The notes beneath the pieces were generated by a model. It saw only the letters and a list, made by a program, of their open reading frames with translations. It ran no database searches and was not told the DNA's origin. The translations under genes and the position numbers were made by a program. Positions 35,391 through 45,050 of a DNA stretch of 64,000 bases are shown here, piece after piece. The DNA lies in assembly GCA_023138975.1 (NCBI GenBank), contig JAGLON010000020.1:1-64000 (forward strand), in the 5' to 3' direction. This stretch comes from Candidatus Zixiibacteriota bacterium. GTDB taxonomy: Bacteria; Zixibacteria; MSB-5A5; GN15; JAAZOE01. Position 1 is the first letter of the stretch, and every line of letters begins with the position of its first letter.

Positions 35391-36857
35391 ATGAAAAAGA
35401 TTATTGTAATCTTACTGGCGGCCTTGTTAATACCAGCCGCATTGCAGGCCCAAAATCTGGTCCGTGAATATCATAACGACGGTCCGGGTGACTTCGGTGA
35501 TTTGAATATTGAAGTATGGGTCGATAATGATGACGGTATTTACTACAAGGGCGAAGAAGTAGAAATATTCTTTCAAGCCAACCGCGACTGTTATGCGGCT
35601 ATCTATAGTGTGGATACGCGGGGAGAGGTCAACTTACTCTATCCTGAGGACTCATGGGATGACGGCCATATTCGCGGCGGAGAGATGTATTCAATTCCCG
35701 GACGAGGCTCCGATTATAGTCTAATAGTTTCCGGCCCTGAAGGAATTGAACATATTCAGGCGGTAGCGTCAGATGAGCGGATGGATATTCCGGATTGGTT
35801 TGAAGGCGCTAATTTTAGTCTAAATGGCCGGGAAGATCCTGAGGATTTCATTGAAGAGTTGAACGACCGGTATTTTGAATGCCGTTTTAATGATTGTACT
35901 AAGGACTATGATCACACCTCGATTTATGTGAAGTCGGCGCAGTATTACTACAAGCCGGTGTATGTCCCGTCCAGTTGGTATAATGATCCATATTACTCAA
36001 TGGTGTATGTTGATTATCCATACGGCGGCGAGGTTTATATCGATGGGATTTATATCGGAATAGCACCGCTATGGGTTCCGCGGATGATAATAGGCTGGCA
36101 TTGGTTTACTATTTATGATCGCTATGGTTACTGTTGGGAATACCATCACCATAGCTACCATAACAGGACGGTATATATTGATCGCACTATTGTGAATACC
36201 AGCCGTTCGAAGGTCAGTCGTTATAAAGACATAAGGACGCAAACGAAAAAGTACAGAAAATCGGACTACCTTATGTCTGAGAAGAGAGTCAAGGTTTCCC
36301 GAACTGTGACATCAAAAGATGTTCGGCAAAAAACGTCAATGTCAAAGTATTCTCGTCCTGGTTCAACAAAGTACAAGAGCGACTATAATAAAAAGTCAAC
36401 CTCGAAGTATAAAACTTCGAAGAGTTCAGGTACCCGGAACAGTGCGTCAAGTACCAAGAAATCGACGAATAAATGGGATCGCTGGAATTCAAAGAAATCG
36501 AGTTCTAAAAAATCGACTAAATCGAAGAGTTATGACTCTACCCGGAAATCTACCGATAGTAAACGCTCATCAGGAACTAAAAGCACATACAAACGCTCCT
36601 CCAAATCGACTAAGAAAAGCTCCGGTAGTAAATCTACACTTAAGCGGAGTGGGAGTTCGTCTTCCGGCAGTAAAAAATCTTCGGTTCGAAGTAGTGGAGG
36701 CTCGAAAAAATCAGGCTCATCCTCTAAATCCTCCGGTGGCTATAAATCTTCCGGGGGGTCCTCTTCAAAATCATCCGGTAGCGCAACTAAAAGTTCGTCA
36801 TCCTCCTCTAAGAGTTCGGGCTCATCAAGTTCCAAGGGAGGCAAGAAGAAGAGATAG
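35391..36857 (+). CDS. Exported DUF4384/PEGA protein with Ser/Lys-rich tail
   Basis: This 488-residue protein has a signal peptide (MKKIIVILLAALLIPAALQA). Residues ~35-130 match the DUF4384 pattern (FFQANRDCYAAIYSVDTRGE, then LLYPED). A PEGA-like segment lies at about 205-245 (GGEVYIDGIYIGIAPLW). The region 240-290 is rich in W, Y and H. The last ~170 residues are almost only S, K, G, T and R (for example KSSGSKSTLKRSGSSSSGSK). The tail is basic and disordered and could bind polyanions such as LPS or DNA. The gene follows the sigma54-driven lipoprotein by 22 bases and is probably co-expressed. Confidence 0.8.
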   Translation: MKKIIVILLAALLIPAALQAQNLVREYHNDGPGDFGDLNIEVWVDNDDGIYYKGEEVEIFFQANRDCYAAIYSVDTRGEVNLLYPEDSWDDGHIRGGEMYSIPGRGSDYSLIVSGPEGIEHIQAVASDERMDIPDWFEGANFSLNGREDPEDFIEELNDRYFECRFNDCTKDYDHTSIYVKSAQYYYKPVYVPSSWYNDPYYSMVYVDYPYGGEVYIDGIYIGIAPLWVPRMIIGWHWFTIYDRYGYCWEYHHHSYHNRTVYIDRTIVNTSRSKVSRYKDIRTQTKKYRKSDYLMSEKRVKVSRTVTSKDVRQKTSMSKYSRPGSTKYKSDYNKKSTSKYKTSKSSGTRNSASSTKKSTNKWDRWNSKKSSSKKSTKSKSYDSTRKSTDSKRSSGTKSTYKRSSKSTKKSSGSKSTLKRSGSSSSGSKKSSVRSSGGSKKSGSSSKSSGGYKSSGGSSSKSSGSATKSSSSSSKSSGSSSSKGGKKKR

Positions 36858-36881
36858 ATTCTTTTTAATCTGAATGATTGA

Positions 36882-36921
36882 GGGGATTAGTGTTATTTTT
36901 TAATAGGCTAATCCCTTTTTT
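36882..36921 (+). terminator. Rho-independent terminator
   Basis: GGGATTAG pairs with CTAATCCC around an AT-rich loop and is followed by T6, right after the DUF4384 gene. The start of the next reading frame therefore cannot lie upstream of it. Confidence 0.82.
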
Positions 36922-36940
36922 AGACATATATTTTGATATT

Positions 36941-37231
36941 ATGAGACGATTTATATACATATTTGTGATGACCGGACTGTTTTGTTTTGGCAGTATTTGG
37001 AGCATTGAGAAGTCCAAGAAGGTTATAAATACTAATGACTCATTAGGTATTAAATCTTCTCAATCGGAGACTCCCCAAGAAGCAGAACAAAAGTCTGAGA
37101 AAACAGAAAAATTCGATAACTTCATTGATAAGAACAACAACGGGATAGATGACCGGGCTGAAAAAAATAAACCTTCGGCAGTAAAAAAAGAGACTTCAAA
37201 GCCGGACAGTACCGTCGATAAAAAACCGTAA
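36941..37231 (+). CDS. Small exported protein with a calcium-loop-like motif
   Basis: This 96-residue protein has a hydrophobic start (MRRFIYIFVMTGLFCFGSIW) and then a polar, K/E/S-rich body. The segment DKNNNGIDDRAE resembles the acidic loop of thrombospondin type 3 or dockerin repeats. The longer frame from 36878 is rejected because it would run through the terminator. No ribosome site is evident, so the start and even the gene are uncertain. The function is unknown. Confidence 0.5.
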   Translation: MRRFIYIFVMTGLFCFGSIWSIEKSKKVINTNDSLGIKSSQSETPQEAEQKSEKTEKFDNFIDKNNNGIDDRAEKNKPSAVKKETSKPDSTVDKKP

Positions 37232-37291
37232 TTTCCTCCCTAAAAGTGTCTAAGCGGGAACTTTTGATGTTTTCGATTAGTTAAATAATGG

Positions 37292-37318
37292 TTGACAAAT
37301 AGGGGTTTTATCTATTCT
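37292..37318 (+). promoter_or_regulatory. Promoter of the hrcA-dnaK operon
   Basis: TTGACA (37292-37297) is followed after 15 bases by TATTCT (37313-37318). The CIRCE operator begins right at the -10 box, so a bound repressor would block it. The spacer is short, so the exact -10 box is uncertain. Confidence 0.55.
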
Positions 37319-37345
37319 TTGTCACTCATTGGCAGAGAGTGCCAA
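37319..37345. promoter_or_regulatory. CIRCE operator (HrcA site)
   Basis: TTGTCACTC-N9-GAGTGCCAA matches the CIRCE consensus TTAGCACTC-N9-GAGTGCTAA with exactly nine bases between the arms. It lies upstream of hrcA, which encodes the repressor, so the heat-shock operon is autoregulated. Confidence 0.93.
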
Positions 37346-37382
37346 TAATTGAGTGTATCCTGTTGAACGATTGGGTATTAAG

Positions 37383-38423
37383 ATGGCCTTTGAAAATCTA
37401 AGCGAGCGCGAGCAAAAGGTGCTGGCCTGTCTTATATCACATTATATATCCTCTGCCGATCCGGTAGGTTCTCGGGCTATTGCCAATAAGTATCGCCTCG
37501 GTATTTCACCTGCGACGATTCGCAACACTATGCAGGATCTGGAGGAGCTGGGACTGGTTTTGCAGCCGCATACTTCAGCCGGGCGGGTTCCGACTGATGC
37601 GGGATATCGTTTGTTTGTGGATCGACTGCTTGGTTCGGAGGAGATAACTGACAGCGAACGAAAGACTATTGAAGAAGGCATATCATCGCATTATGGAGGC
37701 GTTGATGCAATATTAGGGCAGACTTCTCGGGTACTTGCAGAGCTCTCTAATCAGCTTGGAATAACAATTTCTCCTAAAATGGATAATTCTGTATTATCCC
37801 GCATTGAGTTAATGCAGCTGGCTGATAGCAAAGTTCTAGTTGTGCTGGCATTCCACTCCGGTTTGGCAAGGACAATTTTGGTTGAAGTTGAAGCGACGAT
37901 AGGTCTCCACGACTTAATCAACATGTCCCAAGTCCTCAATGAAAAACTGGCTGGACTTACTCTGGGCCACATTCGAAAGACGATTCAGGAACGTTTAGCC
38001 AATACGACCGGGAGTCCAAGACTTTTACGCTTTTTTATCGACAACGAATCGGATGTCTGGAATAATCTGGCCATGGATCAACTGCATATTGAGGGAGCGG
38101 AGAATCTGGTCGTAAAACCGGAATTTTCCGACAAGGAGAAGTTACAGGAAATTATAAGATTGATAAATTCTCCAATCGGGTTAATAGAGGATATTCGGGG
38201 CATTGATAGTCCCGACAGCGGGATTGTGATTACAATAGGAGCTGAGAATAAAGCTCAGGAAATTCAGTCCTGTTCGGTGGTCTCAGCATCTTACGAGGCC
38301 GGTAATACTCGTGGTACAATAGGCGTCATAGGTCCCACCCGGATGCCTTACGCTAAATTAGCATCCTTGGTGAAGACCGCCGCAAGGCAGTTAAGCCGGG
38401 TACTTAAAACCGGACGGCAATGA
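37383..38423 (+). CDS. hrcA: Heat-inducible transcription repressor HrcA
   Basis: This 346-residue protein begins with a winged-helix DNA-binding domain (NLSEREQKVLACLISHYISS, DPVGSRAI, then TSAGRVPTDAGYRLFVD) and ends with the typical RTIGVIGPTRMPYAK-like segment near the C terminus (here GTIGVIGPTRMPY). It represses chaperone genes through the CIRCE site 40 bases upstream. ATG 37383 gives the normal family N terminus; GTG 37353 would leave almost no leader after CIRCE. It is the first gene of hrcA-grpE-dnaK-dnaJ-prmA-rsmE. Confidence 0.95.
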   Translation: MAFENLSEREQKVLACLISHYISSADPVGSRAIANKYRLGISPATIRNTMQDLEELGLVLQPHTSAGRVPTDAGYRLFVDRLLGSEEITDSERKTIEEGISSHYGGVDAILGQTSRVLAELSNQLGITISPKMDNSVLSRIELMQLADSKVLVVLAFHSGLARTILVEVEATIGLHDLINMSQVLNEKLAGLTLGHIRKTIQERLANTTGSPRLLRFFIDNESDVWNNLAMDQLHIEGAENLVVKPEFSDKEKLQEIIRLINSPIGLIEDIRGIDSPDSGIVITIGAENKAQEIQSCSVVSASYEAGNTRGTIGVIGPTRMPYAKLASLVKTAARQLSRVLKTGRQ

Positions 38424-38451
38424 GATAGAAGAAATTTCGGAGTTATAATTA

Positions 38452-39051
38452 ATGAGTGAAGATAAACTGCATCCTGATGAAACCGCCGAAAAAAAGGCGG
38501 AAATAGAAATCGAAGACGGCGATTCTGAGGTGAAGGCCGAAGATTCCGAATCCTCGAATCAAGAAACAGACGCCGCTCCAGTTGAGGAGGAACCTCGCGA
38601 ATCGGAATCAGAGCGATATATGAGACTCGCCGCCGAGTTTGACAATTATAAGAAGCGTACGGCGCGTGAGTTTGGTGATATTATAAAAAGAGCGAATTTC
38701 CGGCTGTTACAATCATTAGTTGAAATCGCTGACAATTTTGAGCGCGCGATTGAGAGTAAAGAGGATGGAAATAATATAGAGGGATATAAAAAAGGGGTTG
38801 AACTTATTTATAGTCAATTGGCTGAGCTTCTGAAGAAAGAAAACATTTCTTCTATAGAGGCGGTTGGAAAAGCCTTTGATCCGAATCTGCATGAAGCGAT
38901 GATGCAGCAGGAATCGGATGAGTATGATGAGGGAATCGTGATAATGGATGTTCAAAAAGGATATCAATTGGACGATAAAGTTCTTCGCCATGCCCGGGTA
39001 ATTGTCAGTTCCGGAAAGAAAAAATCAGAAGATGAAAACAAATCAGAATAG
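38452..39051 (+). CDS. grpE: Nucleotide exchange factor GrpE
   Basis: This 199-residue co-chaperone releases ADP from DnaK. The N-terminal ~55 residues are acidic and disordered. The long dimer helix includes YMRLAAEFDNYKKRTAREF, and the C-terminal beta wing has VGKAFDPNLHEAMMQQES. It follows hrcA by 28 bases and precedes dnaK by 21. Confidence 0.96.
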   Translation: MSEDKLHPDETAEKKAEIEIEDGDSEVKAEDSESSNQETDAAPVEEEPRESESERYMRLAAEFDNYKKRTAREFGDIIKRANFRLLQSLVEIADNFERAIESKEDGNNIEGYKKGVELIYSQLAELLKKENISSIEAVGKAFDPNLHEAMMQQESDEYDEGIVIMDVQKGYQLDDKVLRHARVIVSSGKKKSEDENKSE

Positions 39052-39072
39052 ATATATGGAGGTTCATTAGAG

Positions 39073-41007
39073 ATGGGAAAAGTTATCGGTATTGATCTGG
39101 GTACGACCAATTCCTGTGTGGCGGTATTAGAAGGCGGCGACCCGGTCGTTATTCCCAATGCTGAGGGCGGGCGAACAACTCCGTCGGTTGTTGCTTTTAC
39201 GAAAAGCGGCGAGCGTTTAGTGGGAGCATCGGCCAAGCGCCAGGCTATAACTAATCCGGAAAACACGGTCTTTTCGATAAAGCGTTTTATGGGACGGCGT
39301 CATAGTGAAGTTGAAGCTGAAGAAAAGATTGTTCCCTATCAAGTCGTACAAAATGAAAGCGGCGATGTGCGCGTCAAAGTTGATGGCGGCGAGTTTGCAC
39401 CTCCGGAGATATCCGCGATGATTTTGCAAAACCTGAAAAAGACCGCCGAAGAGTACCTCGGTACCGAAGTCACCCAGGCGGTGATTACCGTTCCCGCGTA
39501 TTTCAATGACAGCCAGAGACAGGCAACAAAAGATGCCGGAAAGATTGCCGGCCTCGAAGTTCTGCGCATCATCAATGAACCGACAGCGGCCTCTCTGGCC
39601 TATGGACTTGACAAAAAAGAAAATCAGAAAATTGCGGTGTATGATTTGGGTGGCGGTACTTTTGATATTTCTATCCTCGAGCTTGGTGAAGGAGTTTTTG
39701 AAGTTCGTTCAACCAACGGTGACGGGCATCTGGGCGGTGATGATTTTGATCAGAAAATTATTAACTGGATGGCGGATGAGTTTAAGAAAGATAACGGAAT
39801 AGATCTTCGTCAGGATAAAATGGCTTTACAGCGTCTCAAAGAGGCCGCTGAGAAGGCTAAAGTCGAGCTTTCGACGACGATGCAGACTAATATAAATTTG
39901 CCCTTTGTGACTGCTGATCAAGCCGGCCCCAAGCATCTTGATCTGATGCTTACCCGCGCCAAATTTGAGGCCCTTGCCGATGATTTAATAGAGCGGACAG
40001 TGCAGCCATGCCGGAAAGCTATCACTGATGCCGGATTGGCTCCGTCAGATATTGACGAAGTAATCCTGGTGGGAGGAATGACCCGGATGCCAAAAGTGCA
40101 GGAAACAGTTGAAAAGCTGTTTGGGCGTGCACCGAACCGTTCGGTTAACCCGGATGAAGTTGTTGCTATTGGAGCCGGGATTCAGGGTGGAGTTCTGGCT
40201 GGAGATTTAAAAGACGTCGTTTTACTTGATGTTACACCGCTGTCTCTTGGTATTGAGACCCTCGGTGCAGTTTTAACTAAACTGATTGATCGCAATACAA
40301 CTATCCCGACCCGTAAATCTCAGATTTTTTCAACCGCCTCGGATAACCAGCCGGCTGTGAACATTCATGTCCTGCAGGGCGAGCGTGAAATGGCTGTCGA
40401 TAATAGAACTCTTGGCCGTTTTGATCTGGTTGGCATTCCTTCGGCGCCGCGCGGTTTGCCGCAAATTGAGGTATCTTTTGATATTGACGCCAATGGCATC
40501 GTAAAGGTTTCTGCCAAAGATCTCGGCACTGGTAAGGAGCAGAAGATTAAAATTGAGTCTTCCTCCGGATTATCGGGCGAAGAAATTGATAAAATGGTGA
40601 ATGATGCCGAAGCCAATGCTGAGTCGGATAAGGCTAAGAAAGAGCTAATTCAGGCGCGTAATGAGGCCGACCAGGTAGTTTATTCAACTGAAAAGACTCT
40701 TAAAGAGCATGGCGACAAGGTTAGTGACGAGGAAAAGAAGAATATCGAAGAGGCTATGGAGAAAGTGAAATCTTCATTAACATCCGAGGATGCCAAAACA
40801 ATCAAAGATGCTATCGAGGAATTGACTCAAGCCTCACATAAGCTTGCGGCCGAAATGTATAAGGAAACTGGTGGCCAGCCAGGAGCCGAAGGTGATCCGC
40901 AGGCGGGGCCTCAGCCGGATATGGGTGGAGCACCGGAAGATCAGCCGGGTGATGATGGTGCTGTTGACGCCGATTTTGAAGTTGTTGACGATGACGAGAA
41001 GAAATAG
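39073..41007 (+). CDS. dnaK: Molecular chaperone DnaK (Hsp70)
   Basis: This 644-residue Hsp70 starts [20 protein letters not shown]. It has the ATPase signatures [30 protein letters not shown] and [14 protein letters not shown], then the substrate domain and lid. The acidic tail ends in [13 protein letters not shown], the usual co-chaperone contact. GGAGG lies about ten bases before the ATG. It acts with the flanking GrpE and DnaJ in the cytosol. Confidence 0.98.
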   Translation: MGKVIGIDLGTTNSCVAVLEGGDPVVIPNAEGGRTTPSVVAFTKSGERLVGASAKRQAITNPENTVFSIKRFMGRRHSEVEAEEKIVPYQVVQNESGDVRVKVDGGEFAPPEISAMILQNLKKTAEEYLGTEVTQAVITVPAYFNDSQRQATKDAGKIAGLEVLRIINEPTAASLAYGLDKKENQKIAVYDLGGGTFDISILELGEGVFEVRSTNGDGHLGGDDFDQKIINWMADEFKKDNGIDLRQDKMALQRLKEAAEKAKVELSTTMQTNINLPFVTADQAGPKHLDLMLTRAKFEALADDLIERTVQPCRKAITDAGLAPSDIDEVILVGGMTRMPKVQETVEKLFGRAPNRSVNPDEVVAIGAGIQGGVLAGDLKDVVLLDVTPLSLGIETLGAVLTKLIDRNTTIPTRKSQIFSTASDNQPAVNIHVLQGEREMAVDNRTLGRFDLVGIPSAPRGLPQIEVSFDIDANGIVKVSAKDLGTGKEQKIKIESSSGLSGEEIDKMVNDAEANAESDKAKKELIQARNEADQVVYSTEKTLKEHGDKVSDEEKKNIEEAMEKVKSSLTSEDAKTIKDAIEELTQASHKLAAEMYKETGGQPGAEGDPQAGPQPDMGGAPEDQPGDDGAVDADFEVVDDDEKK

Positions 41008-41015
41008 CGGTCTAA

Positions 41016-42167
41016 ATGGATAAACGGGATTATTACGAAGTACTTGGGATAGATAAATCCGCAGGCGAAGGCGAGGTTAAAAAGGCTTATCGTCAGAAGG
41101 CAATGAAGTTTCACCCGGATAGGAATCCGGGTGACTCTGAAGCCGAGTCTAAGTTCAAGGAAGCAACAGAAGCTTATGAGGTTTTGAAAGACCCTCAAAA
41201 GCGGCAAACTTATGATCAGTTTGGTCATGCCGGGTTAAGCCAAGGTGGTGGGTTTGGCGGAGGCGGTTTTGGCTTTGAGGGCTTTGATATGGCCGATGCC
41301 CTTAGATCCTTCATGCGTGATTTTGGGGGCGGATTCGGGTTTGAGGATATGTTTGGCGGCGGACGGCATCGTCCAAATAATCGCGGCCGTGATCAACAGG
41401 TCCGGATAAAACTGTCCCTTGAGGAAATCGCCAGCGGAGTTAAAAAGAAAATCAGGGTTAAGCAGTTGGTCAAATGCTCTGAGTGTAATGGCTATGGCAG
41501 CGCTCCCGGCAGCAGTAAGAATACTTGCCCGCAATGTAAGGGAGCTGGACAGGTACGGCGTATAACCCGCTCACTCTTTGGCCAAATGGTCAACGTGACC
41601 ACTTGTGATATGTGCCGAGGGGCGGGCCAGATTATTGCGACTCCATGTCCGGTCTGTCACGGTGATGGCCGGATATCAGATCGTACTACGGTTAGTGTTG
41701 ATATTCCCGCAGGTGTATCCGAAGGCAACTATATCCCGATTGAAGGGCGTGGTGAAGCCGGCCAACAGGGAGGTCCTCCGGGTGATCTGATTGTTGTCGT
41801 CGAGGAAAAAGATCATGATGATTTTACCCGTCAAGATAGTCATATCGTTTGCCAGGTATCGGTTTCATTTTTAGTCGCCGCACTTGGCGGGACGATTGAG
41901 ATTCCAGTTATCGGCGGTACGTCAACTCTTGATATTCCTTCCGGAACACAAACAGGGAAAGTGTTTAAACTGAGAGGTAAAGGAATTCCGTATTTACGGC
42001 GAAGCGGCCGAGGGGATCAGATGATACAAGTACAGGTTTGGACTCCGAAACGATTAAATGAGAACGAGAAGAAAATTCTCCAGCAGCTTCAAAATTCAGA
42101 TTCATTTAAACCGCCGAAATCGTCTAAATCATTCTTCTCCAAACTTCGTGAAACACTCGGAGTGTAG
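41016..42167 (+). CDS. dnaJ: Chaperone protein DnaJ
   Basis: This is a 383-residue type I Hsp40. The J domain has the HPD tripeptide (MKFHPDRNPGD). A G/F-rich region follows (GGGFGGGGFGFEGF). The zinc domain has four CxxCxGxG repeats: CSECNGYG, CPQCKGAG, CDMCRGAG and CPVCHGDG. The C-terminal substrate domains follow. It stimulates DnaK's ATPase. The gene begins eight bases after dnaK. Confidence 0.97.
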   Translation: MDKRDYYEVLGIDKSAGEGEVKKAYRQKAMKFHPDRNPGDSEAESKFKEATEAYEVLKDPQKRQTYDQFGHAGLSQGGGFGGGGFGFEGFDMADALRSFMRDFGGGFGFEDMFGGGRHRPNNRGRDQQVRIKLSLEEIASGVKKKIRVKQLVKCSECNGYGSAPGSSKNTCPQCKGAGQVRRITRSLFGQMVNVTTCDMCRGAGQIIATPCPVCHGDGRISDRTTVSVDIPAGVSEGNYIPIEGRGEAGQQGGPPGDLIVVVEEKDHDDFTRQDSHIVCQVSVSFLVAALGGTIEIPVIGGTSTLDIPSGTQTGKVFKLRGKGIPYLRRSGRGDQMIQVQVWTPKRLNENEKKILQQLQNSDSFKPPKSSKSFFSKLRETLGV

Positions 42168-42178
42168 AAAGAAGGAGT

Positions 42179-43048
42179 ATGGGAGTCGAATCATATATAG
42201 AAGTCAGTATTGCCGTTAAGGAATCAGACGTTGATGCCGTTTCGAATTATATTATAGAGAACATCGCTACCGGATTACTTCTTGAGGATGAAGAGGGAAA
42301 CTCTCACATTGTTATCAAGTTTTATGTCTCGGCTGAGGTTTCTATTGATGAAAAGCTGAGTCGGCTAAAGACTTACTTAAGCGAGATCAATTCTGCTTAT
42401 GATGATATTATAGTAAAAGTCAAGGATATAAAGGATCTTGACTGGCTGGAATTGTATCAGAAATCAGTGCAGCCGATTGAAATAGGAAATAATATCATCA
42501 TCAAACCGCCCTGGTGCGAAGATAGTTTTCCGGGCAAGACGGTAATTACTATTGAGCCGAAAATGGCGTTCGGAACCGGTAAGCACGAGACGACCCGGAG
42601 CTGTCTGGCGGAGCTTGAAACGGTAAAACTTTCTAAAAAAACTATATTTGATCTCGGATGCGGTTCTGGTATATTAGGTATATATGCAGCCCTAAAAGGT
42701 GCGGATCTAATAGTCGGATACGATACTGATCCACTGGCGATTGAAAACAGTGTTGAGAATTTCGATATTAATTCCGTCGGTAGTACCTGTCAGGTATTTT
42801 TGGGCTCGATAGATGATGTTAAAGACAATACAAAATATGATATTGTAATTGCCAATATTATAAAAAAAGTGATCGTTCCGATTGTTGGAAAGTTAAAATC
42901 ACGAGTTAAAACAGGGGGTATTATTATCTTGTCAGGATTGTTAAAACAGGATGGCTCCGATGTTGAAGAGGCTTTAATGAAAGAAAATCTAACCAACTTT
43001 TCAATTCGCCGCGACGGCGAATGGATAACTTACCGGGTTCAATTATGA
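42179..43048 (+). CDS. prmA: Ribosomal protein L11 methyltransferase PrmA
   Basis: This 289-residue SAM-dependent enzyme trimethylates ribosomal protein L11. The N-terminal substrate-binding domain is followed by the methyltransferase fold with MAFGTGKHETT, DLGCGSGILGIYAAL and YDTDPLAIENS, then VIANIIKKV (the NPPY-like post). AAGGAG lies only one base before ATG 42179, an unusually tight spacing, yet no later start fits the family N terminus. It overlaps rsmE by four bases. Confidence 0.93.
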   Translation: MGVESYIEVSIAVKESDVDAVSNYIIENIATGLLLEDEEGNSHIVIKFYVSAEVSIDEKLSRLKTYLSEINSAYDDIIVKVKDIKDLDWLELYQKSVQPIEIGNNIIIKPPWCEDSFPGKTVITIEPKMAFGTGKHETTRSCLAELETVKLSKKTIFDLGCGSGILGIYAALKGADLIVGYDTDPLAIENSVENFDINSVGSTCQVFLGSIDDVKDNTKYDIVIANIIKKVIVPIVGKLKSRVKTGGIIILSGLLKQDGSDVEEALMKENLTNFSIRRDGEWITYRVQL

Positions 43049-43788
43049 CTCAGACATTTATATACGATTCGGCTGATCTAAAAAAAGACAAGGTTGCAAT
43101 ATGTGGTGCGGAAGCAAAACATATGGCCTCGGTCTTGCGCATTAATCCCGGCGAAGTCGTTCGACTGATAGACGGTGCGGGGAAGGCCTTAATTTGTGAG
43201 GTCGTTAAAATAGTATCCAAACAGGTTGATTGCCGGGTTATTAAATCATTAAAAAACAGCGGTGAACCTTCTTTTCAGTTGACCTTGGCCTGCGGAATAT
43301 CGAGTTCCGGGAAATTTGATTTGATTTTAGAAAAGGGTACTGAAATCGGGGTTATTCGTTTTATACCATTAATTACTGAAAAAGGCATTGTCCGATTAGG
43401 TGGTGATGACGCGATTAAAACGAAGATGCAGCGCTGGCAGCGAGTAATACTTGCGGCGACCAAGCAATCTGGACGTTCGGTTTTTCCTGATATTACACGC
43501 CCTTTGAGTTATAGTAGTTTTATCAATGGTATATCGCCTGAAAGTGCCTTACTATTTCATCCGGGTAGGGAAAATGATAATATCTTTAATCGCTTCAAGA
43601 AAATTGATAATAACCGCTTAACAGTTATTACCGGATCTGAATCTGGTTTTTCAAATCAGGAAATAGAAACTGCTGTAGAACGGGGAATTCCTACCGTCAG
43701 TTTAGGGAACAGGATACTCCGGGCCGAGACAGCCGCGGTTGTTTTTTCATCTATGGCGATATATTTTTGCGATTCGGTCAAAGCTTAA
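43045..43788 (+). CDS. rsmE: 16S rRNA m3U1498 methyltransferase RsmE
   Basis: This 247-residue SPOUT-class enzyme has an N-terminal PUA-like part (EAKHMASVLRINPGEVVRLI) and the SPOUT knot (LILEKGTEIGVIRFIPLIT, then VITGSESGFSNQEIE and VSLGNRILRAETAAV). The start is taken at ATG 43045, which overlaps the prmA stop (ATGA), because MTQTFIYDS is the family-like N terminus. It is the last rRNA/ribosome-modification gene of the heat-shock operon, the common dnaJ-prmA-rsmE order. Confidence 0.94.
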   Translation: MTQTFIYDSADLKKDKVAICGAEAKHMASVLRINPGEVVRLIDGAGKALICEVVKIVSKQVDCRVIKSLKNSGEPSFQLTLACGISSSGKFDLILEKGTEIGVIRFIPLITEKGIVRLGGDDAIKTKMQRWQRVILAATKQSGRSVFPDITRPLSYSSFINGISPESALLFHPGRENDNIFNRFKKIDNNRLTVITGSESGFSNQEIETAVERGIPTVSLGNRILRAETAAVVFSSMAIYFCDSVKA

Positions 43789-43812
43789 TCAGTAATTACC
43801 GATAATAAAAAT

Positions 43813-44598
43813 ATGCAGGAATATATTTTTTGGTATATATTGATTGGGCTTCTTGGGTTGGCTATAGGTTCATTTCTAAATGTCCTAATTTACCGTTTGC
43901 CTCGGAAAAAAGCGATTGTCATGGAGCGGTCAGCTTGCCCAAATTGCCGTATGGCAATTCCATTTTATCATAACATTCCCATTATTTCTTATTTGATACT
44001 TCTGGGACGATGCAGTGTTTGCCGTCATCCGATATCACCAAGGTATCCGATGGTCGAAATACTAAATGCAGGATTCTATCTCTTGTTTTATCACCTTGAC
44101 GGTCTTACGCTTCAACTTGGAGCTCATTGTTTTCTGACATCAGCATTAATAGCAATATTCTTTATCGACCTGGATTTTCAAATTATTCCTGATAAGATAA
44201 CCTTACCGGGTATTGTCGTCGGTTTTGTGAGTTCCATATTTGTTTCACCTCCGGGAATACTTAATTCAGTTATAGGGTTTTTAGTTGGCGGTTTGTCATT
44301 GCTCGCAATAGCTTACCTGGGTGAATGGCTCTTCAAAAAAGAAGCCATGGGCGGTGGCGATATTAAAATGGCAGCGATGATGGGAGCCTTTGTCGGCTGG
44401 CAGAAAATTCTGTTGATATTTTTCGGTGGTGCCTTAATCGGAATGGTAGTCTCTATCGTGTGGATGGGTTTATCCAAGCGAGTCAGGAAAGAACGGATGA
44501 TACCGTTTGGACCATTTTTAGCCATGGCAGCGATTGTTGTTGTATTGTTTGGCGAGCAGATAATCAATTATTACATTGAACACATATTGCTGTCTTAG
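43813..44598 (+). CDS. Prepilin peptidase (type IV leader peptidase, A24)
   Basis: This 261-residue inner-membrane aspartic protease cleaves and methylates type IV prepilins and pseudopilins. The cytoplasmic zinc loop has CPNC and CSVC pairs. The catalytic aspartates lie in FIDLDFQIIPDKIT and in GGGDIKMAAMMG. About seven membrane helices follow. No pilin or assembly genes are in the window. The stop codon overlaps the stop of the convergent minus-strand gene. Confidence 0.94.
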   Translation: MQEYIFWYILIGLLGLAIGSFLNVLIYRLPRKKAIVMERSACPNCRMAIPFYHNIPIISYLILLGRCSVCRHPISPRYPMVEILNAGFYLLFYHLDGLTLQLGAHCFLTSALIAIFFIDLDFQIIPDKITLPGIVVGFVSSIFVSPPGILNSVIGFLVGGLSLLAIAYLGEWLFKKEAMGGGDIKMAAMMGAFVGWQKILLIFFGGALIGMVVSIVWMGLSKRVRKERMIPFGPFLAMAAIVVVLFGEQIINYYIEHILLS

Positions 44599-45050
44599 GT
44601 CTTTCTCTTAAAAAATGATAAAACTTCATTCGAGAAAAATAAAAACCAGAGCAGCAACGGTAGGGTGTCATTAATTATAAACATTGGAAAAATGAAAATA
44701 TATGCGGTTTCAGAATTCGAGTAAACTGAATACACCTTGGAGACTGCAATTATTAAAGTAAAGTGAACGACCATTAAAATTCCCAGTCCATATCCTAAGC
44801 GAGTGAGTTTCTTTTTCCATGACGTATTTGGTATTGACAGGCAGAGAGCAATATAGGGAATAAGGTTCGTGAAATGTTCAAGCACAAAATTCAAACCGGA
44901 TTTATGGATACCAAGTGTTTTAAACATAAATATCGCAGCGGGTTTGAATAATAGTGCATACTGAACCTGGGCGCCGTTTATCCAAATAATCGTAAGTAGT
45001 ATTGAAATACCCAGTAGGCTAAGTAAAAATACTGCCAGCTTTTTTATCAC
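44595..45050 (-). CDS. Small multi-spanning membrane protein next to exosortase
   Basis: This 151-residue protein has about four membrane segments (residues ~4-24, 30-43, 57-72/85-110 and 120-143). It starts with GTG at 45050, inside the end of the exosortase gene (32-base overlap), so the two are translated together. No enzyme motif is visible. Its position suggests the partner membrane protein that accompanies some exosortases (as reported for exosortase H), but this is inference from context. Its stop overlaps the convergent prepilin-peptidase stop. Confidence 0.65.
   Translation of the reverse strand: MIKKLAVFLLSLLGISILLTIIWINGAQVQYALLFKPAAIFMFKTLGIHKSGLNFVLEHFTNLIPYIALCLSIPNTSWKKKLTRLGYGLGILMVVHFTLIIAVSKVYSVYSNSETAYIFIFPMFIINDTLPLLLWFLFFSNEVLSFFKRKT

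Noticed and set aside
36319-36873. 184-codon reading frame in another phase of the Ser/Lys-rich region
   Set aside because: It is a shadow of the low-complexity coding sequence; the main frame has the signal peptide and domains.
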